The notes below the pieces were generated by a model. It worked only from the letters and a program-made list of their open reading frames with translations. It made no database searches and was not told the DNA's origin. A stretch of DNA of 64,000 nt from Mycobacterium genavense ATCC 51234 (GTDB taxonomy: Bacteria; Actinomycetota; Actinomycetes; Mycobacteriales; Mycobacteriaceae), in the NCBI RefSeq assembly GCF_000526915.1, contig NZ_JAGZ01000013.1, forward strand, positions 56,949 to 120,948. Reading direction: 5' to 3'. Positions 25,473-34,997 of the stretch are shown here, piece after piece; the stretch's first letter is position 1; each line of letters starts with the position of its first letter. Both the position numbers and the translations under genes were made by a program.

Positions 25473-26493
25473 TCAGTTGCTGGCAACGGGTTTGGTGCCG
25501 TCGATTTCGGCGACGATCTTACCCAGGACTTTCGTCCACCCAACCGCGTGAGCGCGTCGGGGATGTCGTCGAACGACACCCTTTCGCCGACGGTGGGCTG
25601 GATAGCGCCGCTGCCGACGAATTCCGAGAGGCCGCGCAGGATCCCTTCCAGATGCGCCCGGCTGTAGCCGGCCGCGAGCACACCGACCAGCGTGGTATTC
25701 GTCATGACCATCATGGCCACGTCGGGGGTTGGCCAGCTGCCACTGGCGAAACCGACGGCCAGGTGCCGGCCGTCGCGAGCCAGGGCGCCCATGGCCGCGG
25801 TGCCCTGCGCGCCGCCGACCGGGTCGAAGATGACGTCGACGCCGGCCCAGTCGGTCGCCTCGCGCAGCGCGTGCGCCAGTGGTGTTTCGTCAGCGGCGGT
25901 TTCGCCGTTGGCGACGACGACGTGAACGGCGCCCAGCGACCGGCAGAATTCGACCCGCTTCTGGTCGCTGACGACGGCAAGCACCTGCGCGCGCAGCGCC
26001 TTGCCGAGTTGGACCGCCGCGATCCCGCTGCCGCCCGCGGCGCCGAGCACCGCCAGGCGTTGTCCCGCCGTGAGCCCGCCGCGATCGACGAAGCCGATCC
26101 ACGCCGTCATGTTGGGGATCCAGAAGCCCGCCGCGGCGTCGTCGGCCATGGCGACAGGCGCCGGGAAGACGTTGCCGGCGTGCGCAAGTGCTTCGGTGGC
26201 GAACGATCCGTTGCCGCTGACGAAGTCACTGACGCCCAGCACGCGGGTGCCGATCGCGATGTCGACGCCGGGTCCGACCGCGGTGACGGTGCCGACCAAC
26301 TCCTGCCCCGGCGTGAAGGGCAGCGGGGCGTCAGCGGATAGGTGCCGCGACACATCAGCACATCGGGCAGCCCGAGGCCCGCCGCCGCGACGCGGATCCG
26401 CACTTGCTCGGCGTCCGGATCCGGCGGATCGCGATCCACCTGGCGTAAGACCTCGGCGGGCTCACCCGGTGCGTGAACCTGCCAAGCCTTCAT
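25473..26493 (-). pseudogene. NADPH:quinone reductase-like MDR-family oxidoreductase, two frameshifts
   Basis: The three frames together form a medium-chain dehydrogenase/reductase without structural zinc. The start is the ATG at 26493 (MKAWQVHAPGEPAEVLRQVD). The first frame ends near CRGTYPLT; a base is missing in the CCCC run near 26323-26328. The second frame holds LPFTPGQELVGTVTAVGPG, the Rossmann motif AVLGAAGGSGIAAVQLGK and DVIFDPVGG. Near 25527-25533 another base is missing, and the normal C-terminus (VLGKIVAEIDGTKPVASN, stop at 25473) lies in the third frame. Corrected length is about 340 aa, usual for the family. It may be a pseudogene, or two homopolymer errors. It lies 18 nt from tRNA-Tyr. 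Confidence 0.78.
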
Positions 26494-26509
26494 GAACTGG
26501 CACGGTACA

Positions 26510-27455
26510 TCAGCGGTCCGTCGGAACCTCCGTAAAGCCCGGCACCCAGGTATCTGCAACGGAATTGAATCGGATCCGCGTCCGCAGGTGCTCGTTGATC
26601 TCCTCGATCGCGGCCGACGGCAGCGCCGTGACGTCGAAGTTCTCCCGGATGCGGGACGGAGTAACCGATCCCGTCAGCACCGCGCTGCCGCGCTGAATTC
26701 CCCACGCCAGCAACACTTGCGCTGGAGTCTTGCCGTAACGCTCGGCGACCGTAATGATCAACGGGTCGTCGAGCAGGCGCGGCTCGAGGGCGTGCCCCAG
26801 CGACGCGAAGGCCAACAGCACGATGCCGTGGGTCTTGCACAGGTTGTACAGCTCCCATTGCGGATGGTAGGGATGCGCCTCGACCTCGACGACCGCCGGC
26901 TTGATTCGCGCCGTCTCGACGACCCGCAGGGTGCCTTCGACGTCGATGTCGGACAGCCCTATTGCTCGGGAAAGTCCTTCGTCGACAACGCTTTCCATCG
27001 CTGACCAAGTCTCTTGCAGCGTTACCCCGTGATCGTAGATCACGGCTCCGTGCGCGTCGCGGGGATCCTGGTCGTCGCCCGGCTGGAACGCGTATGGCGT
27101 GTGCACCAGATACAGGTCGACCGCGTCGAGACCCAATCGGTCCAGGCTGGCTTGTAGCGCCGGCCTGACCCGTTCGGGTCGATGGTTGTTGTTCCACAGC
27201 TTGGTCGTCACGAACAGGTCCTCACGGCGTACCGTTCCCGCGGCGAACAGCTCCTTGAGCGCCGCCGCCGACCTCGGCTTCGTTGCGGTACCGTTCGGCG
27301 GCGTCGAGGTGCCGGAAACCCACTTCGACGGCTGTCTTGACCGTCTCGCGAGTTTTGCTGTTGTCGGACAGCGATGTTCCGAATCCCAGCACCGGGATCT
27401 TTCTGCCGTTGTTGAGGGTGGAGGTGTGCTGATGCAACTTCTGCATCGTCTCCAT
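26510..27455 (-). pseudogene. Aldo/keto reductase, one frameshift
   Basis: The N-terminal frame (ATG 27455, AAAGG about 12 nt upstream) contains KIPVLGFGTSLSDN and VEVGFRHLDAAERYRNE, which carry the catalytic Asp and Tyr of the AKR fold. The frame breaks in the GGC repeat near 27260-27270. The second frame resumes with FVTTKLWNNNHRPERV (catalytic Lys), DLYLVHTPYAF (His), VEVEAHPYHPQWEL and VLLAWGIQRGSAVLTGSV. One base removed joins them into about 314 aa. The MDR oxidoreductase downstream is on the same strand, with 16 nt between them. The substrate is unknown. Confidence 0.8.
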
Positions 27456-27520
27456 GGTGTTTCGCCTTTCCGTCATGCCCGTGAAATGTGCTTTGTGCCA
27501 ACAGGGTTCTTCAGCTCGAA

Positions 27521-27536
27521 GACCGCCCGGGCGGTC
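27521..27536. other. Perfect 16-bp GC palindrome between two genes
   Basis: GACCGCCCGGGCGGTC is a perfect palindrome lying 3 nt after the stop of the isochorismatase-like gene and upstream of the aldo/keto reductase. It could form a hairpin that ends or separates the transcripts, or serve as an operator. There is no T tract. Confidence 0.4.
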
Positions 27537-27538
27537 GT

Positions 27539-28204
27539 CTATATCGCGCTGGCGAGGAATCGGAAGTTCACCAGGGCGGCCAGATAACCGTCGCCTTCGG
27601 GCAGGCGCGGGCCGGCGGTGGCGTCCTTGACCACGACCACTTCGAAGCCCTGCTCGATCAGTTCGCGCAGGTGGCCTTCGACGCAGAGATTGGTGGCCAT
27701 CCCGGCCAGGACGACCTTGATGCCGCGCTTGCGCAACTGCAGCACGAGGTCATTGGACTCGGGGCCGACGATCTTGTGCGGCGCCGCGATCACGGTCTGA
27801 CCGTCGTGAATGTGGTGCTGGTATTCCGGCAGGAAATCCGCTCCGGAGCCCGCGAACCCGTCGGTCGTGTACGCGCCCCGGCGTTCGAACATGCCGACGC
27901 CCGCCCTGAACTGTTCGAGCGGATCACCGAAGCGCCACTGGCTGTCGGTCGGATAGAAGTGATGCGGTGATATCGCGACGGTGATGCCGGCCAGCTTCGC
28001 GGCGTCGAGCAGTTCGCCGATGTGCGCGACGGTGTTGTTGTCGCGGATGCTGTCGCCGAACACCGACCACGAAACTCCTTGGGGGCTAAGGAAATCGATC
28101 TGTGGATCGGTGATGACGAGTGCTGCGTGCAAATGGTCGAGCACGAAGTTGGAGCTCGGCAGCACGGGGTTCTGGGGTTCGGCATACATGGTCAGATCGG
28201 TCAT
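27539..28204 (-). CDS. Isochorismatase-fold cysteine hydrolase
   Basis: This 221 aa protein has the isochorismatase/nicotinamidase fold: LVITDPQIDFLSPQGVSW with the catalytic Asp, GPESNDLVLQLRKRGIKVVL with a basic residue nearby, and AGMATNLCVEGHLRELIEQG with the nucleophilic Cys. The ATG at 28204 has AAGGA about 7 nt upstream. It is 82 nt downstream of a TetR gene on the same strand. A 20-bp palindrome lies between them and matches a second one in front of the TetR gene, so it is likely controlled by that regulator. The substrate is unknown. The gene is intact. Confidence 0.88.
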   Translation of the reverse strand: MTDLTMYAEPQNPVLPSSNFVLDHLHAALVITDPQIDFLSPQGVSWSVFGDSIRDNNTVAHIGELLDAAKLAGITVAISPHHFYPTDSQWRFGDPLEQFRAGVGMFERRGAYTTDGFAGSGADFLPEYQHHIHDGQTVIAAPHKIVGPESNDLVLQLRKRGIKVVLAGMATNLCVEGHLRELIEQGFEVVVVKDATAGPRLPEGDGYLAALVNFRFLASAI

Positions 28205-28232
28205 CTGTGGTCCTTCCGCTCGGTACCCGATA

Positions 28233-28252
28233 ATAGATGACCAGTCGTCTAT
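28233..28252. promoter_or_regulatory. Candidate TetR operator upstream of the isochorismatase-fold gene
   Basis: ATAGATGACCAGTCGTCTAT is a 20-bp near-perfect palindrome lying 29-48 nt upstream of the hydrolase ATG. It shares ATAGnnGACCnGTCnnCTAT with the site at 28885-28904. Confidence 0.75.
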
Positions 28253-28286
28253 AATCAAGAGCGGCCGGTTGCAGGACGGGACGAGA

Positions 28287-28874
28287 TCAGCCCAGCAGCG
28301 CCGGCATGGTGATCGTTTCGAAACGCTCATACGGGGCGCGGCTGCGGGTCACCTTCCCGCGCAGCGCCGCACCCTCCCACGATTCGATGAGCAGGGAGGC
28401 GAGTTCGCCCGCATCGAAGTCCGCGCGGATGTCGCCGCCACTCTGGCCGGAGCGCACGCACGCCGTCAGGGCCGTATCCCAGTGCCCAAGAATGCGGGCC
28501 AGTTCGGCGCGTACCGGTTCGCTACACCCGGCAAGCTCGAGCGACAGGTTGCCGACCAGGCAACCGAGCAAAAACTCACCCGATTCGTGATCGTCGGCGA
28601 GCGCATGGAAGAACCGTGCGATGCGACGCCGTGCCGGTCCGCCCCTGTCCAGCAGGGGCAGCAGTCTCGTTGCGATGTCGGACCAGTAATGGTCCAGGAT
28701 CGCGGCGGCGAACGCCTCTTTGCTGGGAAAGTAGGCGTAGAAGGAGCCTTTCGGAACGCCGGCCGCATCGGTGATGTCCTTGACCCCACTGGCGGCAAAG
28801 CCGCGCGCGTGCACGAGTTCGAGCCCCGCCTCCAGCAGGCGGCGGCGCACGTCGGGGTTCGGTGGCCGTGGCAT
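28287..28874 (-). CDS. TetR-family transcriptional regulator
   Basis: This 195 aa TetR/AcrR regulator has an N-terminal helix-turn-helix (VKDITDAAGVPKGSFYAYFP around residues 31-50), followed by SKEAFAAAILDHYW. The ligand domain contains GEFLLGCLVGNLSLELAG, as in TetR_C_6 or YcdC-type proteins. The ATG at 28874 is preceded by a 20-bp palindrome 11-30 nt upstream, consistent with autorepression. The neighbouring isochorismatase-fold gene carries the same palindrome. The inducer is unknown. Confidence 0.9.
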   Translation of the reverse strand: MPRPPNPDVRRRLLEAGLELVHARGFAASGVKDITDAAGVPKGSFYAYFPSKEAFAAAILDHYWSDIATRLLPLLDRGGPARRRIARFFHALADDHESGEFLLGCLVGNLSLELAGCSEPVRAELARILGHWDTALTACVRSGQSGGDIRADFDAGELASLLIESWEGAALRGKVTRSRAPYERFETITMPALLG

Positions 28875-28884
28875 GTCGGCAATT

Positions 28885-28904
28885 ATAGCCGACCGGTCAC
28901 CTAT
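28885..28904. promoter_or_regulatory. Candidate TetR operator (autoregulatory)
   Basis: ATAGCCGACCGGTCACCTAT is a 20-bp palindrome 11-30 nt upstream of the TetR start. Its centre GACCGGTC is perfectly symmetric and the outer ATAG/CTAT arms match those of the site at 28233-28252. Confidence 0.75.
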
Positions 28905-28931
28905 CTTTGAGAGACGCTCGGGGTGGCCGGA

Positions 28932-29102
28932 CTAACTGCGCGCACCGGGCCCGGTAACCACCAGACCCGTGCAACCACTGCGGCAGCGCATCCGGTAGAT
29001 GATTCGTCCGACCGTGTTCCCTCGCGAGGAATACTGATACCAGACCAGCGCGTCGGCCTGTCCGTGGCAGTTGCGGCATTGTTCGGTTTCACGTTTGTAC
29101 AT
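28932..29102 (-). CDS. Small Cys-rich (zinc-ribbon-like) protein
   Basis: This is a 56 aa open frame starting MYKRETEQCRNCHGQADALV with an ATG at 29102 and a GGAGG about 8 nt upstream. It has a CxxC pair near the N-terminus (QCRNCHG) and a CxxxC pair near the C-terminus (RMRCRSGCTG), which would suit one zinc ion. I know no named family for it. It lies upstream of the TetR gene on the same strand. The good ribosome site and the paired cysteines support it being a real gene. Confidence 0.55.
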   Translation of the reverse strand: MYKRETEQCRNCHGQADALVWYQYSSRGNTVGRIIYRMRCRSGCTGLVVTGPGARS

Positions 29103-29347
29103 TGGCGTCCTCCATCCAGCGGAGCGGGGGGAATCGTCCAACGGTGGGCGACTTAAATCTGAAGTTACAGCAGCGTCATTGCCGCAATGCTCCACCGCGC
29201 CAAGAGTTTTACAACCGTATACGCTAGGCGACGCGATCGCAGCTCAATCGAAACATGTTTGATACATAGCGCGGCGAAAGGCCGCTGGGGAACTCGGCGC
29301 TCGTCTCGTCCTGGACGCCGGCTGGCAAATGCCGAATACTTGACTTC

Positions 29348-30208
29348 GTGGTTGCGGCCGAGGTTCCCGATGGCATCAGCGATTTCTGGAAACTCGTTGT
29401 CCCACAGCGCGTTACCGAAGTCATCGACGTTGGTGTAAATCCGATAGATACCGCGCCGCCGTACACGCCGATGCTTGCCGCGGTACTGTGCCGTGTGACG
29501 GGCTTCGAGCCGCAGGCCGATGCGCTGCGCACGCTGCAGGAGCGCAAGGGTCAGCACGAACGCTATCTGCCGTACGCCGTGGGCGACGGAAACACCCACA
29601 CGCTCAACGTCTGTCGCGGATCCGGGATGACGAGCCTGCTGGAACTGGACCCGGCGGCGCTGGACGTGTTCGAGTATCTCAAGCTGCCGGGGCAAGTGGT
29701 CGAACGCGTACCCGTGCGAGCGCACAGGCTCGACGACATCTCCGAGATCGAGCACATCGACTTCCTGAAGATCGACGTCCAAGGTGGCGAACTCGCGGTA
29801 TTTCGAAGCGGGACAGTTAAACTCGCCGAAGCGGTCGTGATCCAAACCGAGATCCCGTTTGTAACGCTGTACCAGGATCAACCGACGCTCGGCGATATCG
29901 ACTCCGAGCTCCGCGGCCAGGGGTTCATCCCGCATGGCTTCCCCGAGCTCAAGCTCTGGCCGATTTCGCCGTGCGTGGATCCGCGCCGGCCCATCAACCA
30001 GCTGCTGGAGGCCGACATGGTGTACGTGCGCGACTTCGTCCACGCGGAGCGGATGAGCCACGAGCAACTCAAGCACCTGGCGCTGATCGCGCACTATTGC
30101 TATCGGTCGTTCGACCTGGCGCTGCGCTGTGTGCTGCTGCTGGAGCGCCGGAAGGCGGTGCCGGCCGGGACCCGGCAGCGCTATCTGGGTCTGTTGGCGG
30201 CCGGTTGA
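29348..30208 (+). CDS. FkbM-family SAM-dependent methyltransferase
   Basis: This 286 aa protein has the FkbM methyltransferase layout: VTEVIDVGVNPIDTAPPYTP (SAM-binding strand and loop), VTGFEPQADALRTL, YAVGDGNTHTLNV, MTSLLELDP, RLDDISEIEHIDFLKIDVQG (typical FkbM motif), then AVVIQTEIPFVTLY. I place the start at the GTG at 29348. Such enzymes often O-methylate sugars of glycolipids or polysaccharides. No glycosyltransferases sit beside it, so the substrate is unclear. It converges on the formate-dehydrogenase remnant with 5 nt between stops. Confidence 0.82.
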   Translation: MVAAEVPDGISDFWKLVVPQRVTEVIDVGVNPIDTAPPYTPMLAAVLCRVTGFEPQADALRTLQERKGQHERYLPYAVGDGNTHTLNVCRGSGMTSLLELDPAALDVFEYLKLPGQVVERVPVRAHRLDDISEIEHIDFLKIDVQGGELAVFRSGTVKLAEAVVIQTEIPFVTLYQDQPTLGDIDSELRGQGFIPHGFPELKLWPISPCVDPRRPINQLLEADMVYVRDFVHAERMSHEQLKHLALIAHYCYRSFDLALRCVLLLERRKAVPAGTRQRYLGLLAAG

Positions 30209-30213
30209 TTGCG

Positions 30214-32188
30214 TCAGGCCGGGTGCAGGCTGACGGCGATGCCGGAATAGCGGACCATGCCGGTCACGACGTCGATGTCGTCCTTGTTGGTCAGGCGATT
30301 GACGTTGGCCTGGTGGTGCCCATGCGGGATCGACACCGCTCCGGGCCGCATCGCCGCGTCGACCTTCACGATGCCGGTCAGTTCTCCGCTGGCGCTGCGC
30401 ACCGTCACCCGCCCGCCGCTGATGACGCCCGCGGCGGCGCCGTCCTCGGGGCTGATCAGGATGTGGGTTCCTCGCCGAGAAAGTCCAACTGCCCGTTCAG
30501 TGTTCGGCGTTGCCGACGTGGCACCAGCACCAGTGGTGGGGGTGGTTGCAGAGCGGCGAGCTGCTCGACGAGTAGCGGCGGCGCCAGCCGCCAGCCACCC
30601 AGCCGTCCGATGTGGTCGTCGACCCAGGCCGCCGGTAGCTCACGGGGCACTTCCGCCCAGCCGGTGGCGGCCACTTCGTCGTATTTGGCCCGGGCCCCGG
30701 CCAACAGGACGGCCAGCACGTCGTCGTCGGTGCTGCTGTCGGGGTCGCTGAGACTGCCCAGGTCGTAGCCGAGTCGCTTGCCCAGTTCGGCAAACACCCA
30801 CCACATCGAGCGCTCACCGACCGGGTCGACGACCGCGGAACTGTATTGCACCGACACGTGCGAGCTGAGGATGTCGTGAATGGTGATGTCGGGGCGTTCC
30901 AGGGGATCCTTGGTCGGCAGCACGTGGGTGGCGAGCTCGGTGGTCTCGTTGTTGATGATCTCGGTGGTGGCGAAGACCTCGAGGTTTTGCAGCGCGGGGA
31001 TCAGTTCGCCGGTTTCGGGAAACGAGGTGACCAGGCTGCCGCCGACGTTGATCAGCGCGCGGATGTGGCCGGCCGCGATCTCGTCGGGCAGCACCGCGCA
31101 CGGCCATTCGTTGATGAACGCCCGGGCCTCCGGGCGGCTGCGCGGACCGGGCCCGAAGCTTCCCTCGATCGGCGTGATCGGCAGGAATTCGCCGAAAGTT
31201 TCCATCTGATAGGCGAATCCGGGATGAAACCAGGTGCCGCCGGGCCGGTTCATCGCGCCGGTCAGGATCATCAGTACCCACGCCAGCCACTGGGTGACGT
31301 TGCCCCGCTCGGCCGTCATCGTGACGCCGGTGCCGGTTTCCACCGCGGCGGCCCGCACCGCGGCACCCAGCCGCGCCAACTCCGTCGCCGGAACGTCGGC
31401 ATAGGACGCGGCGTACTCGAGGGTGAACGGCTCGACGGCGGCGGTCAGCTCCTCGACACCCTGGACGGGCACATCGGTTTTCCGGCCGTCGCGCAGGATC
31501 TCACGAACCAGATAGGCCAACACGGCGTGGTCGGTGCTCGGTCGCGCCGCCAGATGGCCGGTGGCCAGCCGCGCGGTTTCGGTGCGCCGCGGGTCGATCA
31601 CCCACACTTGCCCGCGCCTGGCGATCTCTCGTACCGTGCCGGTCGGGTTGGGCATCGAGATCGCATGGCCATGGGAGACCACCGGGTTGGACGCCGACGA
31701 GCAGCAGGAAATCGCAGCGGTCCAAATCGGTGCGGCCGGACAGTCCCATGAATCCGCCGACCAGATCGGAGATCAGCGGCTTGGCGGTGCCGTCGATGGT
31801 CAGCGGGCTGAACTTGGCCGGCGTGCCGATCGCGGCGTGTAAGGCCTCGGCCATCCGGAAGCCGGCGCTTTCCATCGTGCTGAAGTAGAAGCCGACCGAT
31901 TCCGGGCCGTGCCGGTCGATGAGGTCCTTCAGCTTTGCGCCCAGGTCGTCGAGACAGCTGTCCCAGGTGGTGTCCTGCAGCCGGCCGTCGATCCTCATCC
32001 GCGGCCGTTCCAGCCGGTCTGGATGGGTGGTGCAGCTGCGGCAGCGCCCGGCCCTTCGGGCAGCAGTAACCCTGTGAAAACGGGTGGTCCTGGTCGCCGC
32101 GAACGCGGAGCACCTCGTCACCGTCGACGTCGACCAGGATGCCGCATACCGACGTGCAGATGCGGCAAAAACTGCGCACGGTTTTCAT
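30214..32188 (-). pseudogene. Molybdopterin oxidoreductase (formate-dehydrogenase-like), three frameshifts
   Basis: The ATG at 32188 (or 32206) starts VRSFCRICTSVCGILVDVDG with a [4Fe-4S] motif of C-x2-C-x3-C, and the fourth Cys is in GYCCPKGRALPQL. The frame shifts near 32021-32030. The second frame continues with DTTWDSCLDDLGAKLKDLID and GLSGRTDLDRCDFLLLVGV, and shifts near 31688-31692. The third frame runs SHGHAISMPNPTGTVREIAR to LNGQLDFLGEEPTS. A last shift near 30465-30478 leads to the molydopterin dinucleotide-binding tail (VTVRSASGELTGIVKVDAAM) ending at 30214. After correction it is about 657 aa. It probably represents decay of a Mo-bis-MGD enzyme. Three independent indels argue against function. 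Confidence 0.82.
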
Positions 32189-32294
32189 ATATCGATAACG
32201 TACCATCGTGCCCGGAGAAGCACTATCACCTTTTCGATAATGGCGTTTCCCTAGCACGTGTGCGTTCCCGGCTTCGAATGTGCGTCGGTGGTGA

Positions 32295-32322
32295 GCCCGC
32301 GCGGCGTGTCGCCACCGCGGGC
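32295..32322. terminator. Strong GC hairpin after the lipoprotein gene
   Basis: GCCCGCG at 32295-32301 pairs with CGCGGGC at 32316-32322, and an inner GGCG/CGCC extends the stem. It lies about 60 nt past the lipoprotein stop on the minus strand, without a T tract, as is common for mycobacterial terminators. Confidence 0.4.
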
Positions 32323-32381
32323 GCACACGCAATGCCGGGGACGCACAGGTCACGCGCCCCGAACGCACGCGATGCGCAGCG

Positions 32382-33701
32382 CTAGAACCAGGGGCCCGGG
32401 TAGTGGCCGTCCTGGTCTTGCACCATGACGATTTCCTTGCACTCGCCGCCGGCGGTGGTCTCACCGCGGCAGACCAGCGTCCAACCCGATATCCGCTCGA
32501 AGGGCCGGATGGACCAATTCGTCGCGACCGGATCGGGAGCGGGCAACGCGAGCACCGAGTATGTTCCGCCGATGTTCGTGATGTAGAGGTGGTCGTTGAA
32601 GAACGCCCTCTTGGCGATCGGCATGTTCTTGGCCTCGTCACGATTCTTCAGCAGGTCCCAGTGCTGGGTGCGCAGGTTCCACACTCCGAAGCCGAACTGC
32701 GAGTCGGCCGAGTCCCGGCCGTCGACGAAGAGCTTCCCGTCCGACAACGTCGCGGCCAGCCCACCGCCGGAGATCCGGTCGGAGTCGCCGACCTTGATGA
32801 CGGACTTGGAGTTCAGGTCGAAGAACATGGTCGACACGGCGGTGGGGGAGTCGCGGCGGGTGATCTTCACCAATTTGTCTGGCCCGTCCGATAATTCGGC
32901 GTCGACGCTCACTACCTCGTCGTCCTGGTAGATCGCCTCGCCCGACGGGCGGCGCAGCTCCGCGCCAGAGTTATTGCCCGGCTGCGTGTTTCGATGAAAC
33001 GACAGGACATCCGGCCAAACTCGGCCGGGTTGCGGGTCGTTCCACGCCATCGACAGGTCGGCGCCGGACAGCAGGACGGTATGCGGCGGTGACGCGCTCG
33101 CATGGCCGTCGGTGAAGGCGTTGAGCCAGGCGGCGCCGGATGTCGTTGCACCAAGCCGCCATTGCGTTGGCTCGGTCAATCTCAGGTCAGGAGTCGGCGG
33201 CTGCAGTTCCTTCGTCGCCGTCGACTTGCCCGTCTTGAAGTCGAACGCGTAGCCGGTGGTCTTGGTGGGCGCTTGCCCGGGTTTGACGGTCGTCACGACG
33301 TAGACGACCTTCATGTCGTTGGGCGAGCTCGACAGCGCGCACATGGCTCCGGTGACGGTCTCGCCGGCGGGGATCGCCGGCAGCGACGGCGCCACGTACT
33401 GTCCGGATTTCGGATCGAAGATTTTGGGGTGAATGTCGTCCAGCGCGGTTTTGCCGACGGCGAATTCCTCGGGACAACCGAAATAGGCGGTGCCGCCGTA
33501 GCTTTTCCAGTCCTTCTCCAGCGGGCCGGTGATCGGCGGCGGTGGCGGAGCCGAACTGGTGGTGGACGTCGACGTCGTGGTCGTCGGCGTTGCGGCGGGT
33601 GGCGCTACGGCTTCCGAGCAGGAGGCAAGGAGCAGGCAGATCACCGACCCGACCAGGGCAAGCCGCCGTCCGGGCACGATCAGGCCCGCGAACCCGCGCA
33701 T
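32382..33701 (-). CDS. Lipoprotein with lipobox, unknown function
   Basis: This 439 aa exported lipoprotein has a signal peptide and lipobox LLLASC with the lipid-attached Cys at residue 28, followed by a Thr/Ser/Pro-rich linker (ATPTTTTSTSTTSS). The body has repeated short strand-like segments (DWKSYGGTAYFGCPEEFA, KVVYVVTTVKPGQAPTK, FGFGVWNLRTQHWDLL, GYAFDFKTGKST) that resemble beta-propeller blades. I chose the ATG at 33701, which has GGGGG about 7 nt upstream; a TTG at 33707 is also open. I do not recognise a named family. The protein is intact and expected at the outer face of the membrane. Confidence 0.85.
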   Translation of the reverse strand: MRGFAGLIVPGRRLALVGSVICLLLASCSEAVAPPAATPTTTTSTSTTSSAPPPPPITGPLEKDWKSYGGTAYFGCPEEFAVGKTALDDIHPKIFDPKSGQYVAPSLPAIPAGETVTGAMCALSSSPNDMKVVYVVTTVKPGQAPTKTTGYAFDFKTGKSTATKELQPPTPDLRLTEPTQWRLGATTSGAAWLNAFTDGHASASPPHTVLLSGADLSMAWNDPQPGRVWPDVLSFHRNTQPGNNSGAELRRPSGEAIYQDDEVVSVDAELSDGPDKLVKITRRDSPTAVSTMFFDLNSKSVIKVGDSDRISGGGLAATLSDGKLFVDGRDSADSQFGFGVWNLRTQHWDLLKNRDEAKNMPIAKRAFFNDHLYITNIGGTYSVLALPAPDPVATNWSIRPFERISGWTLVCRGETTAGGECKEIVMVQDQDGHYPGPWF

Positions 33702-33776
33702 CGACAAACCCCCGTTAACTTCGTGTAACCCACCGAGCGTAGAGCGGGTGCCCTGGGACCGCGACTCGTGGGTGTC

Positions 33777-34997
33777 CTAGCGTCGTACGCCGAACTCGAT
33801 GGGCACGCTCGTCGGCCCGCTCAGGCTCACCATCGGCTTCCACGGGACCGGGCCGACGATGCGCGGGTCGATCATCCGTTGGCACAGCACCGTCAGCGCT
33901 TCGGCCAGCTCGCGACGGGCCAGGTTGGCGCCCAGGCAGTAGTGCACGCCGCCGAAGGTGAGGATCGGCGGGGCTCCCTCGCGGGTGATGTCGACGCGGT
34001 GCGGGTCGGCGTACACATCGGGATCGCGGTTGGCCGCAGCGGTATTCACCAACACCATGGTGCCGGCGGGGAAGAGGTAGCCGTCGAGTTCGGCATCCTC
34101 GACCACCAGGCGCAGCGTTCCGCACGCAATCGGCGAGTGGCGCATGGTTTCCTCGACCGCGCGCATGGCCAGTTTGGGATTCTGCCGCAGCAATTGCCAC
34201 TGCTCGGGGTGCTCGCAGAGGACCTGCACCGAGGCACCGACCTGGTTGCGGGTGGTATCCGTCCCCGCCAACAACAAACCTCCCGCGAGCATGCGCAGTT
34301 CGGCGGCGTTGAGCCGGTCGCCGTCGTCCTCGGCACGGATGAGGTCGGACAGCAGGTCGTCGGTCAAACAGTGCCGGCGCCGCGCGACCATGTCGTCGAC
34401 ATGGTCGTCGAGTTCGGCCCACGCGCGCATCACGCCGGGTTCGAGTTCGCGAATGTCGACGTTGAAGCTGAACGCCTTGAATATTTCGTCGGCCCACAGC
34501 GAAAACCGTTGCCAATCCTCGCGCGGTGCCCCAAGCAGCGCGCAGATGATCGGCACAGGGTAGGGGCGGGCGAGGTCGGTGACCACGTCGCAGCGCGCCG
34601 CGCCGGCGACCTGGTCGACGAGCTCGTTCATCAGGCCGGCCATCGTGTCATGCAGACGCAGCGTCGCTTTGGGGGTGAACGCCTTCGACGTCAGGCTGCG
34701 CAGCCGATGGTGTGCGTCGCCTTCCAGGCACAGCAAGCTGTTGACCACCTTGTCCCACAACGGACCCGAGGTGATGCCCTGCACGAGCAGGTTGATGCCG
34801 GGCGGGATCTGGAACCGGGTGTCGCGAAGGACGGTGCGCACCAGGCGGTAGGACAGCACCTCGGGGCCGAACGGGCCGATCGCGATGGGGCTCTGCCGTT
34901 GCACGGCTTCGATGCGCGGGTAGACCTCCGCGGCGTCGTAAGTCAGCGCGGGCAGGTCGGCGTCGAAAACACTTGCGGGAGCGGTACCGACGGCCAT
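33777..34997 (-). CDS. Cytochrome P450
   Basis: This P450 of 406 aa has the I-helix oxygen-binding motif AGTDTTRNQ, the K-helix ETMR, and the heme-binding FGGVHYCLGANLARRELAEA, in which Cys is the axial ligand. The ATG at 34997 has AAGGAGA about 7 nt upstream. The CYP subfamily cannot be assigned by eye. It is not next to a ferredoxin or reductase gene, so partners are elsewhere. The gene is intact. Confidence 0.92.
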   Translation of the reverse strand: MAVGTAPASVFDADLPALTYDAAEVYPRIEAVQRQSPIAIGPFGPEVLSYRLVRTVLRDTRFQIPPGINLLVQGITSGPLWDKVVNSLLCLEGDAHHRLRSLTSKAFTPKATLRLHDTMAGLMNELVDQVAGAARCDVVTDLARPYPVPIICALLGAPREDWQRFSLWADEIFKAFSFNVDIRELEPGVMRAWAELDDHVDDMVARRRHCLTDDLLSDLIRAEDDGDRLNAAELRMLAGGLLLAGTDTTRNQVGASVQVLCEHPEQWQLLRQNPKLAMRAVEETMRHSPIACGTLRLVVEDAELDGYLFPAGTMVLVNTAAANRDPDVYADPHRVDITREGAPPILTFGGVHYCLGANLARRELAEALTVLCQRMIDPRIVGPVPWKPMVSLSGPTSVPIEFGVRR

